Shown in pieces: positions 29,603 to 40,300 of a stretch of DNA of 64,000 nucleotides. The stretch's first letter is position 1; each line of letters opens with the position of its first letter. The notes under the pieces were generated by a model, which ran no database searches, was not told the DNA's origin, and saw nothing but the letters and a program-made list of their open reading frames with translations. The DNA comes from Eremothecium cymbalariae DBVPG#7215. Lineage: Eukaryota; Ascomycota; Saccharomycetes; Saccharomycetales; Saccharomycetaceae. The DNA lies in assembly GCF_000235365.1 (NCBI RefSeq), contig NC_016454.1, forward strand, positions 806,001 through 870,000, written 5' to 3'. The position numbers were made by a program, and so were the translations under genes.

Positions 29603-30208
29603 ATGGTTTATCGAGGGTTTGGACTGGAACACATATCACCACCGGTGAATAAACCGTTTAATGAGATGACTCCCGATGAACAAGGTGAACGAGGTGCTCA
29701 AATGATGGTGGATTTCATGACGTCTTGCCCTGGTAAATCCATCATAAGTGGAGTTACTGGTTTTGCATTGGGTGGTATATTTGGTATGTTTATGGCATCC
29801 ATGGCGTATGATACCCCGTTACATACACCTTCGCCTGCGAATCTTGGCCCTGGGGCTGGTATACCTGGTGTACAAACTATTCAACAAATGGCTGATTTGC
29901 CTTTAAAGCAGCAAATTAAAATTCAGTTCACAGATATGGGTAAGAGAGCATATTCTAGTGCTAAGAATTTCGGGTATATAGGCATGATTTATTCTGGCGT
30001 GGAGTGTGCAGTTGAGTCTTTAAGGGCTAAAAATGACATTTATAATGGTGTGGCAGCTGGGTGCCTAACTGGTGGTGGATTAGCTTATAAAAGTGGTCCA
30101 TCTGCTGCACTAATCGGTTGTGCAGGATTTGCTGCATTTTCTACTGCTATTGACTTGTATATGAGACATGAGAATGGAGTACCACCTAAAGATGACTTTA
30201 ATGAGTGA
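29603..30208 (+). CDS. TIM22: Tim22, carrier translocase of the inner mitochondrial membrane
   Basis: 201 residues from the ATG at 29603; [14 protein letters not shown] aligns with the known start, and the 37 codons upstream in frame are not conserved. It is the Tim17/22/23 family: [24 protein letters not shown] (first membrane segment), [47 protein letters not shown], then [20 protein letters not shown]. Both Cys of the conserved pair (TSCPGKS and GVEC) are present. It inserts carrier proteins into the inner membrane. The 3' flank has a Puf3-type site. YDL217C in S. cerevisiae. Confidence 0.96.
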   Translation: MVYRGFGLEHISPPVNKPFNEMTPDEQGERGAQMMVDFMTSCPGKSIISGVTGFALGGIFGMFMASMAYDTPLHTPSPANLGPGAGIPGVQTIQQMADLPLKQQIKIQFTDMGKRAYSSAKNFGYIGMIYSGVECAVESLRAKNDIYNGVAAGCLTGGGLAYKSGPSAALIGCAGFAAFSTAIDLYMRHENGVPPKDDFNE

Positions 30209-30254
30209 TATTATGAGTGTATAAAGCGTAATTGTGTGTGAATTAAAGTTTAAA

Positions 30255-30262
30255 TGTATATA
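30255..30262 (+). promoter_or_regulatory. Puf3-type 3'-UTR element downstream of TIM22
   Basis: TGTATATA matches UGUANAUA, 46 nt after the TIM22 stop on the sense strand, in the 85-bp gap before KAR1. Confidence 0.45.
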
Positions 30263-30293
30263 GTCCTTAATTGCATATTTTCGTGTCCGTATA

Positions 30294-31301
30294 TTAAAGA
30301 AAATAGTACACATAGACATTACAAATTGTGAGAATAATAATACAACCTGACCACATTACAAATTCAAAATGATAATTTGAAGGTGTAGGGTGGAGAAGTG
30401 AAAGAACTTCCTCTAACTTTTCAACAGTTTTATGGAGTTCGTTTTTAATTTTTTCGGATTCAGAATTGTCATAAACGCTTCCTTCTTGTCTGGATGTATC
30501 GAAGTTTCTATCGGTGACAGAATTCTGCATAATCGAATGTGTCATATCTTCATTGACACTTGAAGGCGGATGTTGATAGTAATGTTGTCGTATTTGTTGT
30601 AATCTTCTTTCAAAAGTCGCTTTATCTTTTTGCATTATCTTTCTCAGCCTTGATTCAAGATCCATATTTTCATTAATTGAAGTCTGTTGATCGTTAACTG
30701 GCTGTTCTGACATTGTGGATATATATCCAAGCGGTACCGGTTGACCTAATTGTGATCGCAACTGTGTTCTCGTATTATATTTTCTATATCCCACGCGTGA
30801 AGCATTAGCCGAACTATTAGTACCTTGTGTCATCTCATATACTGTTTGCTGATTTGAATGTCGATACGGCGTGCTTTCAGCTGATAATCGTATTATGCTT
30901 CTGCGTGACCTCAATCTTGGAGTCAAGTCTGCAGCCTCGTCGTCCTCAGGCATCATTTCGCTATCGGAATTAATTGGACTTTGTAGGTTATTTCTGTACT
31001 TTCTAGTTGGCGATACACCTCTAATTGCATGTAATGTATGTGGTTTTAGCGTAATATCTGAAAACCCACTGGACTTGTCTCTGTTGATAAACTCCTGAGA
31101 CATAGTCAAGTCGTCCGGAGAGGGGATATCTACTGTCACAACACTCGTAGAGTTATTAGATACAACTGAGTCACGGTGGCTATGATTAGTTACTTGGTTG
31201 TGCCTTCGTCTCTGAACATCTTCATAAAGTTTGTTGATTTTTGAAACTCTACTTTCGCTCATAAGCCGAGATTCCCTCGATGGTAGGTATGTTGAGCCCA
31301 T
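30294..31301 (-). CDS. KAR1: Kar1-like spindle pole body half-bridge protein
   Basis: 335 residues from the ATG at 31301 (S. cerevisiae Kar1 about 433). Hydrophilic through most of its length, with a Ser/Asn/Gln-rich middle and a helical stretch KNELHKTVEKLEEVLSLL. It ends in a C-terminal hydrophobic anchor FVMWSGCIIILTICNVYVYY, fitting the tail-anchored nuclear-envelope topology of Kar1. Kar1 binds Cdc31 and is needed for SPB duplication and karyogamy. The central sequence is divergent, so the call depends on the tail anchor, size and position between TIM22 and SRP1 (YNL188W). Confidence 0.75.
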   Translation of the reverse strand: MGSTYLPSRESRLMSESRVSKINKLYEDVQRRRHNQVTNHSHRDSVVSNNSTSVVTVDIPSPDDLTMSQEFINRDKSSGFSDITLKPHTLHAIRGVSPTRKYRNNLQSPINSDSEMMPEDDEAADLTPRLRSRRSIIRLSAESTPYRHSNQQTVYEMTQGTNSSANASRVGYRKYNTRTQLRSQLGQPVPLGYISTMSEQPVNDQQTSINENMDLESRLRKIMQKDKATFERRLQQIRQHYYQHPPSSVNEDMTHSIMQNSVTDRNFDTSRQEGSVYDNSESEKIKNELHKTVEKLEEVLSLLHPTPSNYHFEFVMWSGCIIILTICNVYVYYFL

Positions 31302-31958
31302 CACCTATTCATATGAGGTTCATGAACGAGAACCTAGTAGTATGAGCTCTATACCGATTCAAGATTAACAGCATTTAAGTTTTTATGGATCTGTCGTGTC
31401 TTGCGAAGAAAAGTTTACAAAACTGATCGAGTAGTCGGACTCAGAGCGCACACGACAAAGTAGAATAGACTAATGAAACGTACTTTAGAGTATGTAAGTA
31501 TATAAAAACAATTTATAATTCTTTAGATAGACGAATGCTGGAGTAGAGAGTAACAATTGGGACAGAAGGATGAGGAAAATTATTAAAATGAAGTTGGATC
31601 TGAGGAAAGAAAATGAAAGCAGATATAGTTAACAAGCAATAAGCAGGTAAAGAGCATCAGATATAATTACATATATCTGACATTGATGGCTAAAATGACA
31701 TAGTCTAAAGGGTAGACAAGTGTGAGTAGATCAGGTTGTGTCAGTTTCGAGGAGTGGGGGGAGGAAATATTGTGGGAGAAGAGTTCAAGGTTGAGAGATA
31801 TAATAAGAGTTTAAAATAATAAAAACAAAAAAGTAGAACAGTATAGTGAAAATGATAGGATTGGTAGTGTAGAATGAAAATGAATAAGAGATGTGAAAAT
31901 AAAAAAGAAAATAACAACTATTAGAGGTACAAGGTAAAGTAATTAAAGATGTGATAAT
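31302..31958. other. Spacer between SRP1 3' end and KAR1 start
   Basis: 657 bp. From about 31560 to 31920 the plus strand is strongly purine-rich (GA tracts), meaning pyrimidine-rich in the direction of transcription. No ORF of note. Confidence 0.45.
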
Positions 31959-33587
31959 TCAGTTAAAGCTGAACTGCTGGTTCATGTTAGAACCAAACCC
32001 GAACGTATTACCTGCTGTCTGTGGGGCCATGGACTCATCTATATTGTCATCTTCTGCACCAAAATATTTTTCAATAATATTATACGCCTTTTCATATATT
32101 TTTTCGTTAGCATTTGACTGACAGTTGAAGATCTTTTCCATGCCGCCAGCCTTCTCAATATAATCAGCGTTCTCGTTAATAGCAGATCCCCGTGCTTCCT
32201 TTTCAGCTTCGCCCATTTTCAAGATGTTCTCTAAAGCATCCAAAGTGACTTCAATAATCTTGTTATCAGCAATCTCTAACAAATCACATAATGGCTTTAT
32301 ACAGCCCTGAGACACTAAGTATCTAATAATGTCAGGTCTTTGCAAACCACCAGAGGACGCATTCGAAATAGCCCAGCATGCTTCCTTCTTCGTCTTATAT
32401 TCCGCAGTTTCTAACAACTTGATCAATGGTGGGATGAGGTTTGCATCAATAACAGCTTGAATCTGATCTGTGTTACCGGCAGTAATGTTTGAAATCGTCC
32501 AACAAGCCTCCTTTCTAATAGACTCTTTTGAAGAAGTTAAAAGGTTCCTAAGAGCAGGCAATACACCACAATTTATAACAATTTGGGTTTGCAAATCATT
32601 ACCTGTGACAATATTACCTACAGCTCTCAAGGCAGGAGTTTGAACCAGAGTAGACTGATGAGACAACAACTCAACCAACCTCTTGGGGATTCTGGCATCC
32701 ACTACAGATTGGATAGCATTAACAGGACCATCTGATAAATAAGATATAGCCCAACAAGCATCAACTAGCGTTTCAGTGTCAATGGAATAAATTAACTTGG
32801 ACAAAGTTGGGAGTGCCTGAGAAACTTTACTCCAGTCAGGCTGAGGTTTTTTACCACGACACAAATTGGATAGCGTCCAGGTTGCAGTTCTAATCAACGA
32901 CGTTTTAGAAACCTCAAAAAGCGATAAAATTGGCTCCATCGCTCCACAGTCCAAGACATAATCTCTATAGGAAGTAGAATCTCCCGCAACATTCCCCAAA
33001 GCCCAAATGGCTTGCTCCTTAACCTCCACGGAATTGGAATATAATAACTGAATGAACAGAGGAACAGCTCCTGCATCAACAACAAACCGTGTCTGTTCAG
33101 AAGTCCCTGAAGCAATATTAGTCAATGCCCATGCAGCCTCCAGCTGCAGCATTTCTGGCTGATTTTCATGCATGAAACTAACAAGCGTCGGAACAACTCC
33201 AGAATCAATAACCAGGTTAATCGGAGGCCTATGCTCACGCGACAAAATCTGCCTAAACTTCACAGTAGCTGCCAATTGCTCCTGAAAATCATTAGATTGA
33301 ATCTGCTGCAACATCTGAGGCAATTCTTGAGACAACTGCTGGTAAAACTGCTGATCTTGAGACTCTGTCTCCCCATCATCATCCTCAGAATCATTCCCTG
33401 TGGCCGTGGTTGAAGAAAAATTCCTTCTCTTAGCAAGGGCTTCATCCCTTTTAGCTTTCCTTAATTCAACCTGTTGGTTGTCTCTACGACGACGCAACTC
33501 ATCCGCAGAGAAACGTCCCTTGTTCTTAAAATTAGTACGCCTGTATTCAGGAACAAACTTGTTGGTAGCTAACGACTCACTGTCCAT
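31959..33587 (-). CDS. SRP1: Srp1, importin alpha
   Basis: 542 residues from the ATG at 33587, exactly the S. cerevisiae length; the 8 codons upstream in frame (beginning MLVVFDQA) are not conserved. The IBB domain is [20 protein letters not shown]...[25 protein letters not shown]. Ten ARM repeats follow with the W-x-x-x-N arrays ([78 protein letters not shown]) that hold nuclear localisation signals. It ends [14 protein letters not shown]. It is the adaptor for importin-beta nuclear import. YNL189W in S. cerevisiae. Confidence 0.97.
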   Translation of the reverse strand: MDSESLATNKFVPEYRRTNFKNKGRFSADELRRRRDNQQVELRKAKRDEALAKRRNFSSTTATGNDSEDDDGETESQDQQFYQQLSQELPQMLQQIQSNDFQEQLAATVKFRQILSREHRPPINLVIDSGVVPTLVSFMHENQPEMLQLEAAWALTNIASGTSEQTRFVVDAGAVPLFIQLLYSNSVEVKEQAIWALGNVAGDSTSYRDYVLDCGAMEPILSLFEVSKTSLIRTATWTLSNLCRGKKPQPDWSKVSQALPTLSKLIYSIDTETLVDACWAISYLSDGPVNAIQSVVDARIPKRLVELLSHQSTLVQTPALRAVGNIVTGNDLQTQIVINCGVLPALRNLLTSSKESIRKEACWTISNITAGNTDQIQAVIDANLIPPLIKLLETAEYKTKKEACWAISNASSGGLQRPDIIRYLVSQGCIKPLCDLLEIADNKIIEVTLDALENILKMGEAEKEARGSAINENADYIEKAGGMEKIFNCQSNANEKIYEKAYNIIEKYFGAEDDNIDESMAPQTAGNTFGFGSNMNQQFSFN

Positions 33588-34445
33588 GGCTTGATCAAAA
33601 ACTACTAACAAAGTTTATTATTAGCTCTTCCAGAGACTTCTCACTCTATCCAATGGGGGGTTATAAACCTGTATTAAAAGTTAGTTAGAGATGGTCTCCC
33701 TCAAAGAAAATTTTACAGACGCATTAAGGAGTTGCTTTACAGCTCAATCCGCTTTATTTACGCGCACTTTAGATGGGTGCCGAGTTCTATCACGTGACCG
33801 GTTCGTAAATGGTGGCGATAATGGTTACCCGGATATGATAGCACAGATCATCGTGCACGAAGACGCCGCATGCACGTCTGTCAAGCACAACAATGGAGAC
33901 TGCGTCACAGATATCAGAAGACCTATATATACATACCTACATATGTATATATATATGTATATTGATGTAGAATTAGATAGTATATTAATATTGGAACGCG
34001 GTTGAAATTGGCGTGTGGTAGTACTGTGGTGGATACGAAATGAATATCGTTCAGTTAGTTGTAATGGGGTTGGGGCTGGATGAGCTGGCCAATAGCAGCA
34101 GCCAATAATTCACGACTTGTGACTGCACAGAGAAGCTGTAGAACGAGGAAAGTTGCGGAATATAAAAATGGATTTTGTTCGAGAGTTCCATGATGCTGGT
34201 GGGAGTCCTCTATATTTTTTGTCCTTTAATTGTTTCCCAGGGATCCAAACGTTATAAGAAAGCAGGAATGGGGTGCGGGGAGGGGTTGTAGCCAGTCATA
34301 CGTGTAATGGACTACGGTCATGTTTGGGAGTTTTTCATCTTTCAGTTTCCAGTGTTTTAGAAAAAGACCCCATCTATTCTGGTAGAAGTTATCATATACT
34401 AAAAACAGCGATGGAAAATGCATTATTATTTATCAGTATGTGAGT
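33588..34445. other. Region between SRP1 and the YNL190W-like gene
   Basis: 858 bp. CACGTG at 33791-33796 and TTACCCG at 33825-33831 form a Cbf1 plus Reb1 pair about 200-240 bp upstream of SRP1. A TA/CATA-rich run lies at 33926-33962. A 104-codon ORF (33691-34005, plus) lies over these promoter sites and shows no recognisable similarity, so I do not call it. Confidence 0.45.
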
Positions 34446-34802
34446 TCACAACAACATCATGATACACCCCAGCATCATGCCGCTAAAACGGGCGTTCCCA
34501 TGTGGATAATTCATGGCACCGTTCTCTGATTCAGAACGACTTGTCTTATCAAACCTACCGTACGTGGAGGTACTGGAAGCAAATGAGGACTCGGTATCGC
34601 TAGTCTTATCAAACCTGCCATACGTAGAGGTGCCAGAATAAGTAGAAGATTCGGAGTCCGTGATTTTGTCGAATCTGCCATACCTATAAGTATCGGAAGA
34701 ACTCATAGAAGGCGATTCTGCAACATTTGCAGAATCTTGTTCCTGCGCAAAAACAACTTGGAACAGCCCAATTAAAGAACCAGCAACCAGTGACAACTTC
34801 AT
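34446..34802 (-). CDS. YNL190W-like secreted hydrophilin/cell-wall protein
   Basis: The protein has 118 residues. A signal peptide MKLSLVAGSLIGLFQVVFA (about 1-19) is followed by three tandem repeats with the core YGRFDKTSDTES (about residues 40-97, repeat length about 22). A short C-terminal hydrophobic stretch GMMLGCIMMLL looks like a GPI-attachment signal. The repeat is close to the YGKFNKTSKSKT repeat of S. cerevisiae YNL190W, a cell-wall hydrophilin of unclear function, and the position between SRP1 and DUG3 is identical. Fewer repeats than the S. cerevisiae protein (about 204 residues); repeats here are acidic rather than basic. Confidence 0.8.
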   Translation of the reverse strand: MKLSLVAGSLIGLFQVVFAQEQDSANVAESPSMSSSDTYRYGRFDKITDSESSTYSGTSTYGRFDKTSDTESSFASSTSTYGRFDKTSRSESENGAMNYPHGNARFSGMMLGCIMMLL

Positions 34803-35210
34803 TATACTCTATCTGACCCACAAATAGATACTAGTGGATTGCAACAAAAAAAGTTAAAAAGGAATCCAAATACCAGAAAATAGCTTTCTTCTTCGTTCCT
34901 ATATTAGGATAGTTCGTCAATAGAAATGCTTATTGCTATAGATCTGTCTCTCGTCAGAATTGAGAACGAGTGAAAGAATAAAATAATGTGCTTCAGCTAC
35001 TTGATTAATAGCGTTTCTTGGTTAAATGGACGGTGCATTTTCCTGCTCTTTTAACTAAAAAAGCCCATTAAAAAATGCTTATCATCCCCGCCCGGATGCT
35101 TTATTAAGAGGCCACCGCACTATTCAGCCCGGGTAACAGTGGTCACGTGTAATTACGCAAGAATCGCACCTGCAATATACATCATAATGAAGATGTCGTA
35201 CTAAGGCTGT
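34803..35210. promoter_or_regulatory. Promoter of the YNL190W-like gene with Reb1 and Cbf1 sites
   Basis: 408 bp. CGGGTAA (35130-35136, Reb1) lies 7 bp from CACGTG (35144-35149, Cbf1-like, in a GTCACGTG context). The YNL190W-like ATG is 330 bp away; DUG3 ends on the other side. Confidence 0.5.
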
Positions 35211-36278
35211 CTATGCATCGTGAAGAGATCTTGAAGGCCGAGTGCGACCTTCCCGCTCCAAAGGAGGCACTTTTGCTACCGAATGGGCTACAGGTACGGC
35301 GCCAATTAGACCTTTACTTTCGGCCAGTGTAGCACTTCTAGAGTAAGTAGGATCCTCTTGGTAATATTCATCAATAAACGGATGCAGAAGCACGGACTGG
35401 TTCTTGATTGTTAGGATACTATTCGTAGGCACAGTGGTCCAATCTCCACGTTCAAATGTTAATGGTTCGCTGGCAACCATAACTACGTCCTGATTTCTAT
35501 CCAATCTCTCCATTCTGTACTCTCCTGGCGAGTACTCCACAAAGTTAGATCCACAGCTGAAATGTAAGGAGGCAGCCTCGTCTGTACTTGACGTTATGTA
35601 TCGAGATATCACCACACATACTCCATCGGTGACGGCAAAGTTGAGTAGCGATGGCTCCCGGGTGGACGCTGGATCTGCGGAGACGTCTTTGGTCCAATCT
35701 CTCAAATACTCAATAGTCTTCTGTAATGCTTGACGCAACACTTGATGATCAAAATGGCCGTGTATTTGGCTTGGATCATGCCCCATTTTATCCAGCGTGT
35801 CTAAGAAGAGTGCAAACGAACATTCGGAATCGGTACTCCCTTGAATGTAATTAAAGTATACATCATCGATATGTGCCAGTAGTCGTCTTTTGATCTTGCT
35901 AAAGTTGGCAACGCCACCATTGTGCATGAAAGTCAGTTTATGATAAGTGAAAGGATGGCAATTGGTTGCAGATAAAACACCACAGGTAGACGCTCGTACA
36001 TGTGCAAACACTAAGCTGGACTTTGTTTTTTCGGCTAGAGATTCCAAGTTTTGATTATTCCAAGCAGGGGTTATAGCCTTAAAAAGACACGGTTCTTTGC
36101 CAAGTTCTTCGCCATCTGAATAATACGCAACTCCAAAACCATCACCGTTTATTGGCCGTCTTCTATCTAGCCTCAATCTACTGTCAAATGATTGGTTGAT
36201 AATTGAATGTTCCGGTCTTGTCAACAGGTGAGATAATCTTATAGGCTCCTTGCCCTTGTATATCAAAAACCGACACAT
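35211..36278 (-). CDS. DUG3: Dug3, glutamine-amidotransferase-type subunit of glutathione degradation
   Basis: The protein has 355 residues (S. cerevisiae about 357). It starts MCRFLIYKG, so Cys2 becomes the Ntn-type nucleophile after Met removal. Class II amidotransferase motifs: NGDGFGVAYY (about 44-53), FAHVRAST (about 91-98), NCHPFTY and FMHNGGVANF. Dug3 forms the Dug2-Dug3 complex that cleaves the gamma-glutamyl bond of glutathione in the cytosol. The promoter contains an overlapping Gcn4/Cbf1-type site about 170 bp upstream. YNL191W in S. cerevisiae. Confidence 0.94.
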   Translation of the reverse strand: MCRFLIYKGKEPIRLSHLLTRPEHSIINQSFDSRLRLDRRRPINGDGFGVAYYSDGEELGKEPCLFKAITPAWNNQNLESLAEKTKSSLVFAHVRASTCGVLSATNCHPFTYHKLTFMHNGGVANFSKIKRRLLAHIDDVYFNYIQGSTDSECSFALFLDTLDKMGHDPSQIHGHFDHQVLRQALQKTIEYLRDWTKDVSADPASTREPSLLNFAVTDGVCVVISRYITSSTDEAASLHFSCGSNFVEYSPGEYRMERLDRNQDVVMVASEPLTFERGDWTTVPTNSILTIKNQSVLLHPFIDEYYQEDPTYSRSATLAESKGLIGAVPVAHSVAKVPPLEREGRTRPSRSLHDA

Positions 36279-36442
36279 AATGAGAAGCAGCGGTGATGTC
36301 TATGATACACAATTATGATTAAAGAATAGATAACTAAATGTTGCTTACCAACAGTCGTGTTCTTTATATAAACTGATGGGTACGTATTATGTTAATAAAG
36401 GCAAAGGGTACTTCTATATGAAGTGTGGCACGTATGCTCAGA

Positions 36443-36453
36443 TGAGTCACGTG
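36443..36453. promoter_or_regulatory. Overlapping Gcn4 and Cbf1 sites in the DUG3 promoter
   Basis: TGAGTCACGTG: TGAGTCA (36443-36449) is the Gcn4 consensus and CACGTG (36448-36453) the Cbf1 core. They share two bases and lie 165-175 bp upstream of the DUG3 ATG, in the 307-bp gap to DTD1. Confidence 0.55.
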
Positions 36454-36585
36454 AAGGATCCTCTTCCCTTAGACAGAATGTAAGTCAACATATACCAATA
36501 TAAGCGCTACATAGCATAAATAGACCTGAGATTACGATAGAAAGATCATCTCTGTCCTAGATTTCGCCAAATTTAGCCAGTCAGT

Positions 36586-37114
36586 TTATGTGGGGTTTTC
36601 AGAATCGAGTATGATAGTGACAGGACCTTCATTGGTTAACGAACAACTCATGAGACCTCCAAATTGACCGTCAAAGACTTTGTCTTCTCCGACCTCTGCC
36701 TTCAAACAGGAAAAGAAATGACCGTATATATCCTTCGCTAATGAACTCTCGAGGGCCATATGGAAATCGGGTTTGGAACCTTTCTTAGTTTTGGCCATTA
36801 GAGTAAATTGTGAAACGGATAGCACCTCTCCATCGACCTCTTTGATGTTCTTTTTCCACATCTTACCTGTATCGTCTGCAAAAACCCTCAGTAATGCTAC
36901 TTTCTTGGCCATCTTCTCGACTTCATCGACTGTGTCGCCTTTAGAAAGCCCGACTAAAAGCATATAACCATGCTTGATACTTTTAACTTGAGTTTAGTAG
37001 ATGCTGTGAAAATATTCTCGATTAAAAGTCTAACACCAAATAAACATACTTGGCGATTGTCTCATTCGCAATTGAAATAGAGGCTTGACTAACTTTCTGT
37101 AATACAATTCTCAT
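36586..37114 (-). CDS. DTD1: Dtd1, D-aminoacyl-tRNA deacylase (two exons)
   Basis: Spliced CDS: exon 1 is 37114-37050 and exon 2 is 36979-36586, giving 152 residues (S. cerevisiae about 150). Exon 1 encodes MRIVLQKVSQASISIANETIA, the conserved Dtd N-terminus; exon 2 resumes at the split Asn codon with NIKHGYMLLVGLSKGD. Conserved motifs follow: LSVSQFTLMAKTKKG (the SQFTL active-site motif) and MSCSLTNEGPVTIILDS (NxGPVT motif). Dtd1 hydrolyses D-amino acids from tRNA. The frame downstream of 36963 alone would miss 27 conserved residues. DTD1 is also intron-containing in S. cerevisiae (YDL219W). Confidence 0.93.
36980..37049 (-). other. Spliceosomal intron of DTD1 (70 nt)
   Basis: Runs from 37049 to 36980 on the minus strand. 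5' splice site GTATGT, branch-like TACTAAA (36999-36993) and 3' AAG. Splicing joins AA|T and restores the Dtd family sequence without a gap. Confidence 0.88.
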
Positions 37115-37337
37115 ATCTAATGCCAGGGTTCTCCTCGGCGAACTATAAAAGTGGGTTAATTTTAAGATCAAGATATTTCAGCTTTTTTTAAAGTCGAGGG
37201 AAAAATCTCTTTAGTTCTGTTCAGTACGTTTAAACAACTTCGATTAACAACAAGTAAATAAGATTGACCCTATATTTAAATTATATCGTACGGTTAAGGA
37301 CTAATAGGTTACAATGGATGGTATAACGATGATAAGC

Positions 37338-40300
37338 TTACCAGCACCGGAGTCTTCTAGAAACTCGCTTTAGCATATAAATACAACAACCAAGAAATCT
37401 GACAGCCGCCATAAACCCTACCAACCATAATATAACGGAAAAATATATGTTTGCCTTTTTTGGCAAGACAATTACAGTCTGACTTTCAGTACGGTAGATT
37501 TGATTCATGATTTGATATTGTCCAATGCCACCTGTTTCCAAAACAATGGCTATGATAATAAAGTTCGAAATAATCCAAAAGATAATTACCACTGATCTAA
37601 CAGTGGCAAGATAAGAATTCTTTTCATCTTCGAAAGATAGCTTCTCTTCAGTGTTATTCGGAGCAGACTCTGTGAGAAGTTCCATATATTTTTCGTAGTT
37701 GTATTCGATTTCTTGAGATGATACCGGGATTTCCATATTCACAGTACCGTCTTCCTTCGATTGAATTTTCCCCAATGGCTTTGCAAGTACCCCTTTAGTA
37801 CCCCAAGATATATCGTGAACATTACAGAACGCATATATGTTCAAAACGTTAATGTATGAAGGGCTCAACAAGACGTATTGAATAAAAGAAGTGAACATGT
37901 GAATCGGTTGTAAGTACACAACCGAAGCCATGAAATATAGACAATAAGTCGATGCCATTGAGATCACCAAGTTTCTGAAAGTTTCACTCGTGATTAAGCC
38001 TTGAAAAGTCAGTTTATTTTCACTCATGAGTTTTAAGATGGAATTTGCAGACAAGAATATCGCACAGAATAACATGTAAATCATCAATATTGCGAAGAAT
38101 ATGAACGTCACCAAATAGAATTTCGGAGTACCCCTTGGCTTATTTCCTAAAGACAAGATGAATGTAATTAACACGTTAACACCATATAACCATAGGAATA
38201 CAACTGAAAGAACTCGGAAAATAACATGCTCCGGATATGATATCGTAAGAGAGAGAGTTAAGATCCTGAAAACTAAGAAAAATGAACTTAATGAAAACCA
38301 AGCGCTTAGCATCGTGATAAACAAATAAAGAAACTCGATATTCAACAAAACCTTCCTCAAGAGACTGTGACCACTTGTCCAGATCTTATAAAAATGAACA
38401 AATGAATACAGCGCAGCAAAGAAAGAACCATTTAACCATCTCCTTCGTTGTAATATGAATTCCGGAATACGTTCAGGGACGTCGGTGGACCCGTATGACG
38501 ATCTGCAATACTTTAATAACCATTGAGCCTTCTTCTTAGTCACAATTTCAAAGCATAGAATTCTATCCTCTGCCAAGTACATATTTGAAACGAAAACAGT
38601 CGAATTCAAATTCTCTCCCATGAAGTACTTTTTTAATGGTTCACCCTTTAGTGCGGAAAATCTATAAGCTGAAAAAGCACCTGGCAAGACACTAATAAAT
38701 CCAAAATTGGACTCCGTCGTTTTGTCTAGAATATTGGACATCTTATATTCGAAATTTTGTGAAGCCACTAAGGGATTAAATAACTTGGAATATCCTAAAC
38801 CTAGGTCTGTTTTAATTTCTCCGCATGCACCACCGATATTTGGATCGTTGAACTCTCTCCATAGCTCATAAATTGAATCCTTTCCAGGCATAGTACCAGC
38901 ATCTAATAAGGTAATTACTTCTGGTTGCAAAACTTCTGAAAAAGCTTCGAAGGCCCAACGGTGAGAATTAATCTTTTTTTGGTTCCGTTCCTTCAAGCAA
39001 AATAACAATTGGACTGGAACAGTCTTCTTGCCACATGATAGCTTGACTTTGGAACCAGTAACTCGCGATATATTTATCTTGGTGGTGTGTTCATACAAAT
39101 GTGCAACAACTTTTTTCCCATTAATTTCATCCTTTGCAAATCCGTCCTGATAGCATCCCAATGCACTCATTAAGGCTAACGCACGTTCATTAATCGCATT
39201 CCTTCCATCTGAAACGATGCAAACACAAATCTTCTTCCAAGCATCAGGCCCCCAGACAGAAGATCGTTTTCTTTTAGTAAAATGCTTTATGTTGTCCATC
39301 ACTCCCTTTAAAGTACGTGCCAACAAAATGTCGTTTTCATTGTACATGGTTATCACTACCATCAACTCAGTCCGGCGAGGCGACATATACTTCAATTGAC
39401 GTAATGTAAAATTATTATTCTGAAAGTCGTTTGGTTCGCAGGTCACAGCTTGATATCTCATGAATTTGTACTCATTTGTTAGCTGCCCGTCGCTCATACC
39501 ATGAGCATATTCCAATACTAAACGCTCACTAATTGGACAGTCAAAGACGAAATTACCATGCCACAATTTAAACTTCCTTATGACTTTTTCAGTTTGATTA
39601 GGCGTCCAAAGTAACCCTAAATCATGCTGTTTACCATCTTCATCAGTACCGCCGAGAAAAGCCATTGTGTTCGCGCCAGGAGAACTGCCAAAGACCGGAG
39701 TCGTGGTCATATCATTAGTTTCACTATTGGTTGCAAGCCTCCCAAATTGGTCACTGGAGCCCTTGTACCCCTCTTCATCATACTGGTAATCACCATCACC
39801 GTAACCGAACAATAGTTGACGATTTCCGTAAGGATTAACCACCTCCCCATGGCTATCTAAATATGAAATAATCTGATAATCATCTCCCTGCTGATCAATA
39901 TACCCCAACCGCTCCTCTAGATCATTCTGATAATTCTGTGCAAAAGGACTATATGCTCGTCCGCTGCCGTATACGTATTGCATCTCAGTATTTCTCAGTA
40001 TCGGTAATGTATCTTTGTGCCGACCATGATCCATCCCAACAGATTCAAGACTAGTCTCCATGTTATTGACGTTATTGACGTCCCCATAATAAATAGAATC
40101 GTTAAATTGGCCTAATCGTGTCCTATACTGCCTCCCATTGCCTGGAGAAACCACGTCGGAAACCCTTCCAACCCTATGCACATGACTCTCCTCCATATTT
40201 CTGTGAACATTGCGATTTGGTCTATAATCTTGCAGATCGCCAGGAATCTGATAATCAATATTTGAAGGATATGGAATATTCTTAACCACCCCCAAACCCC

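Noticed and set aside
33691..34005. 104-codon ORF on the plus strand upstream of SRP1
   Set aside because: Covers the Cbf1/Reb1 promoter sites and a TA-rich run, with low-complexity YIYMYI; no known similarity.
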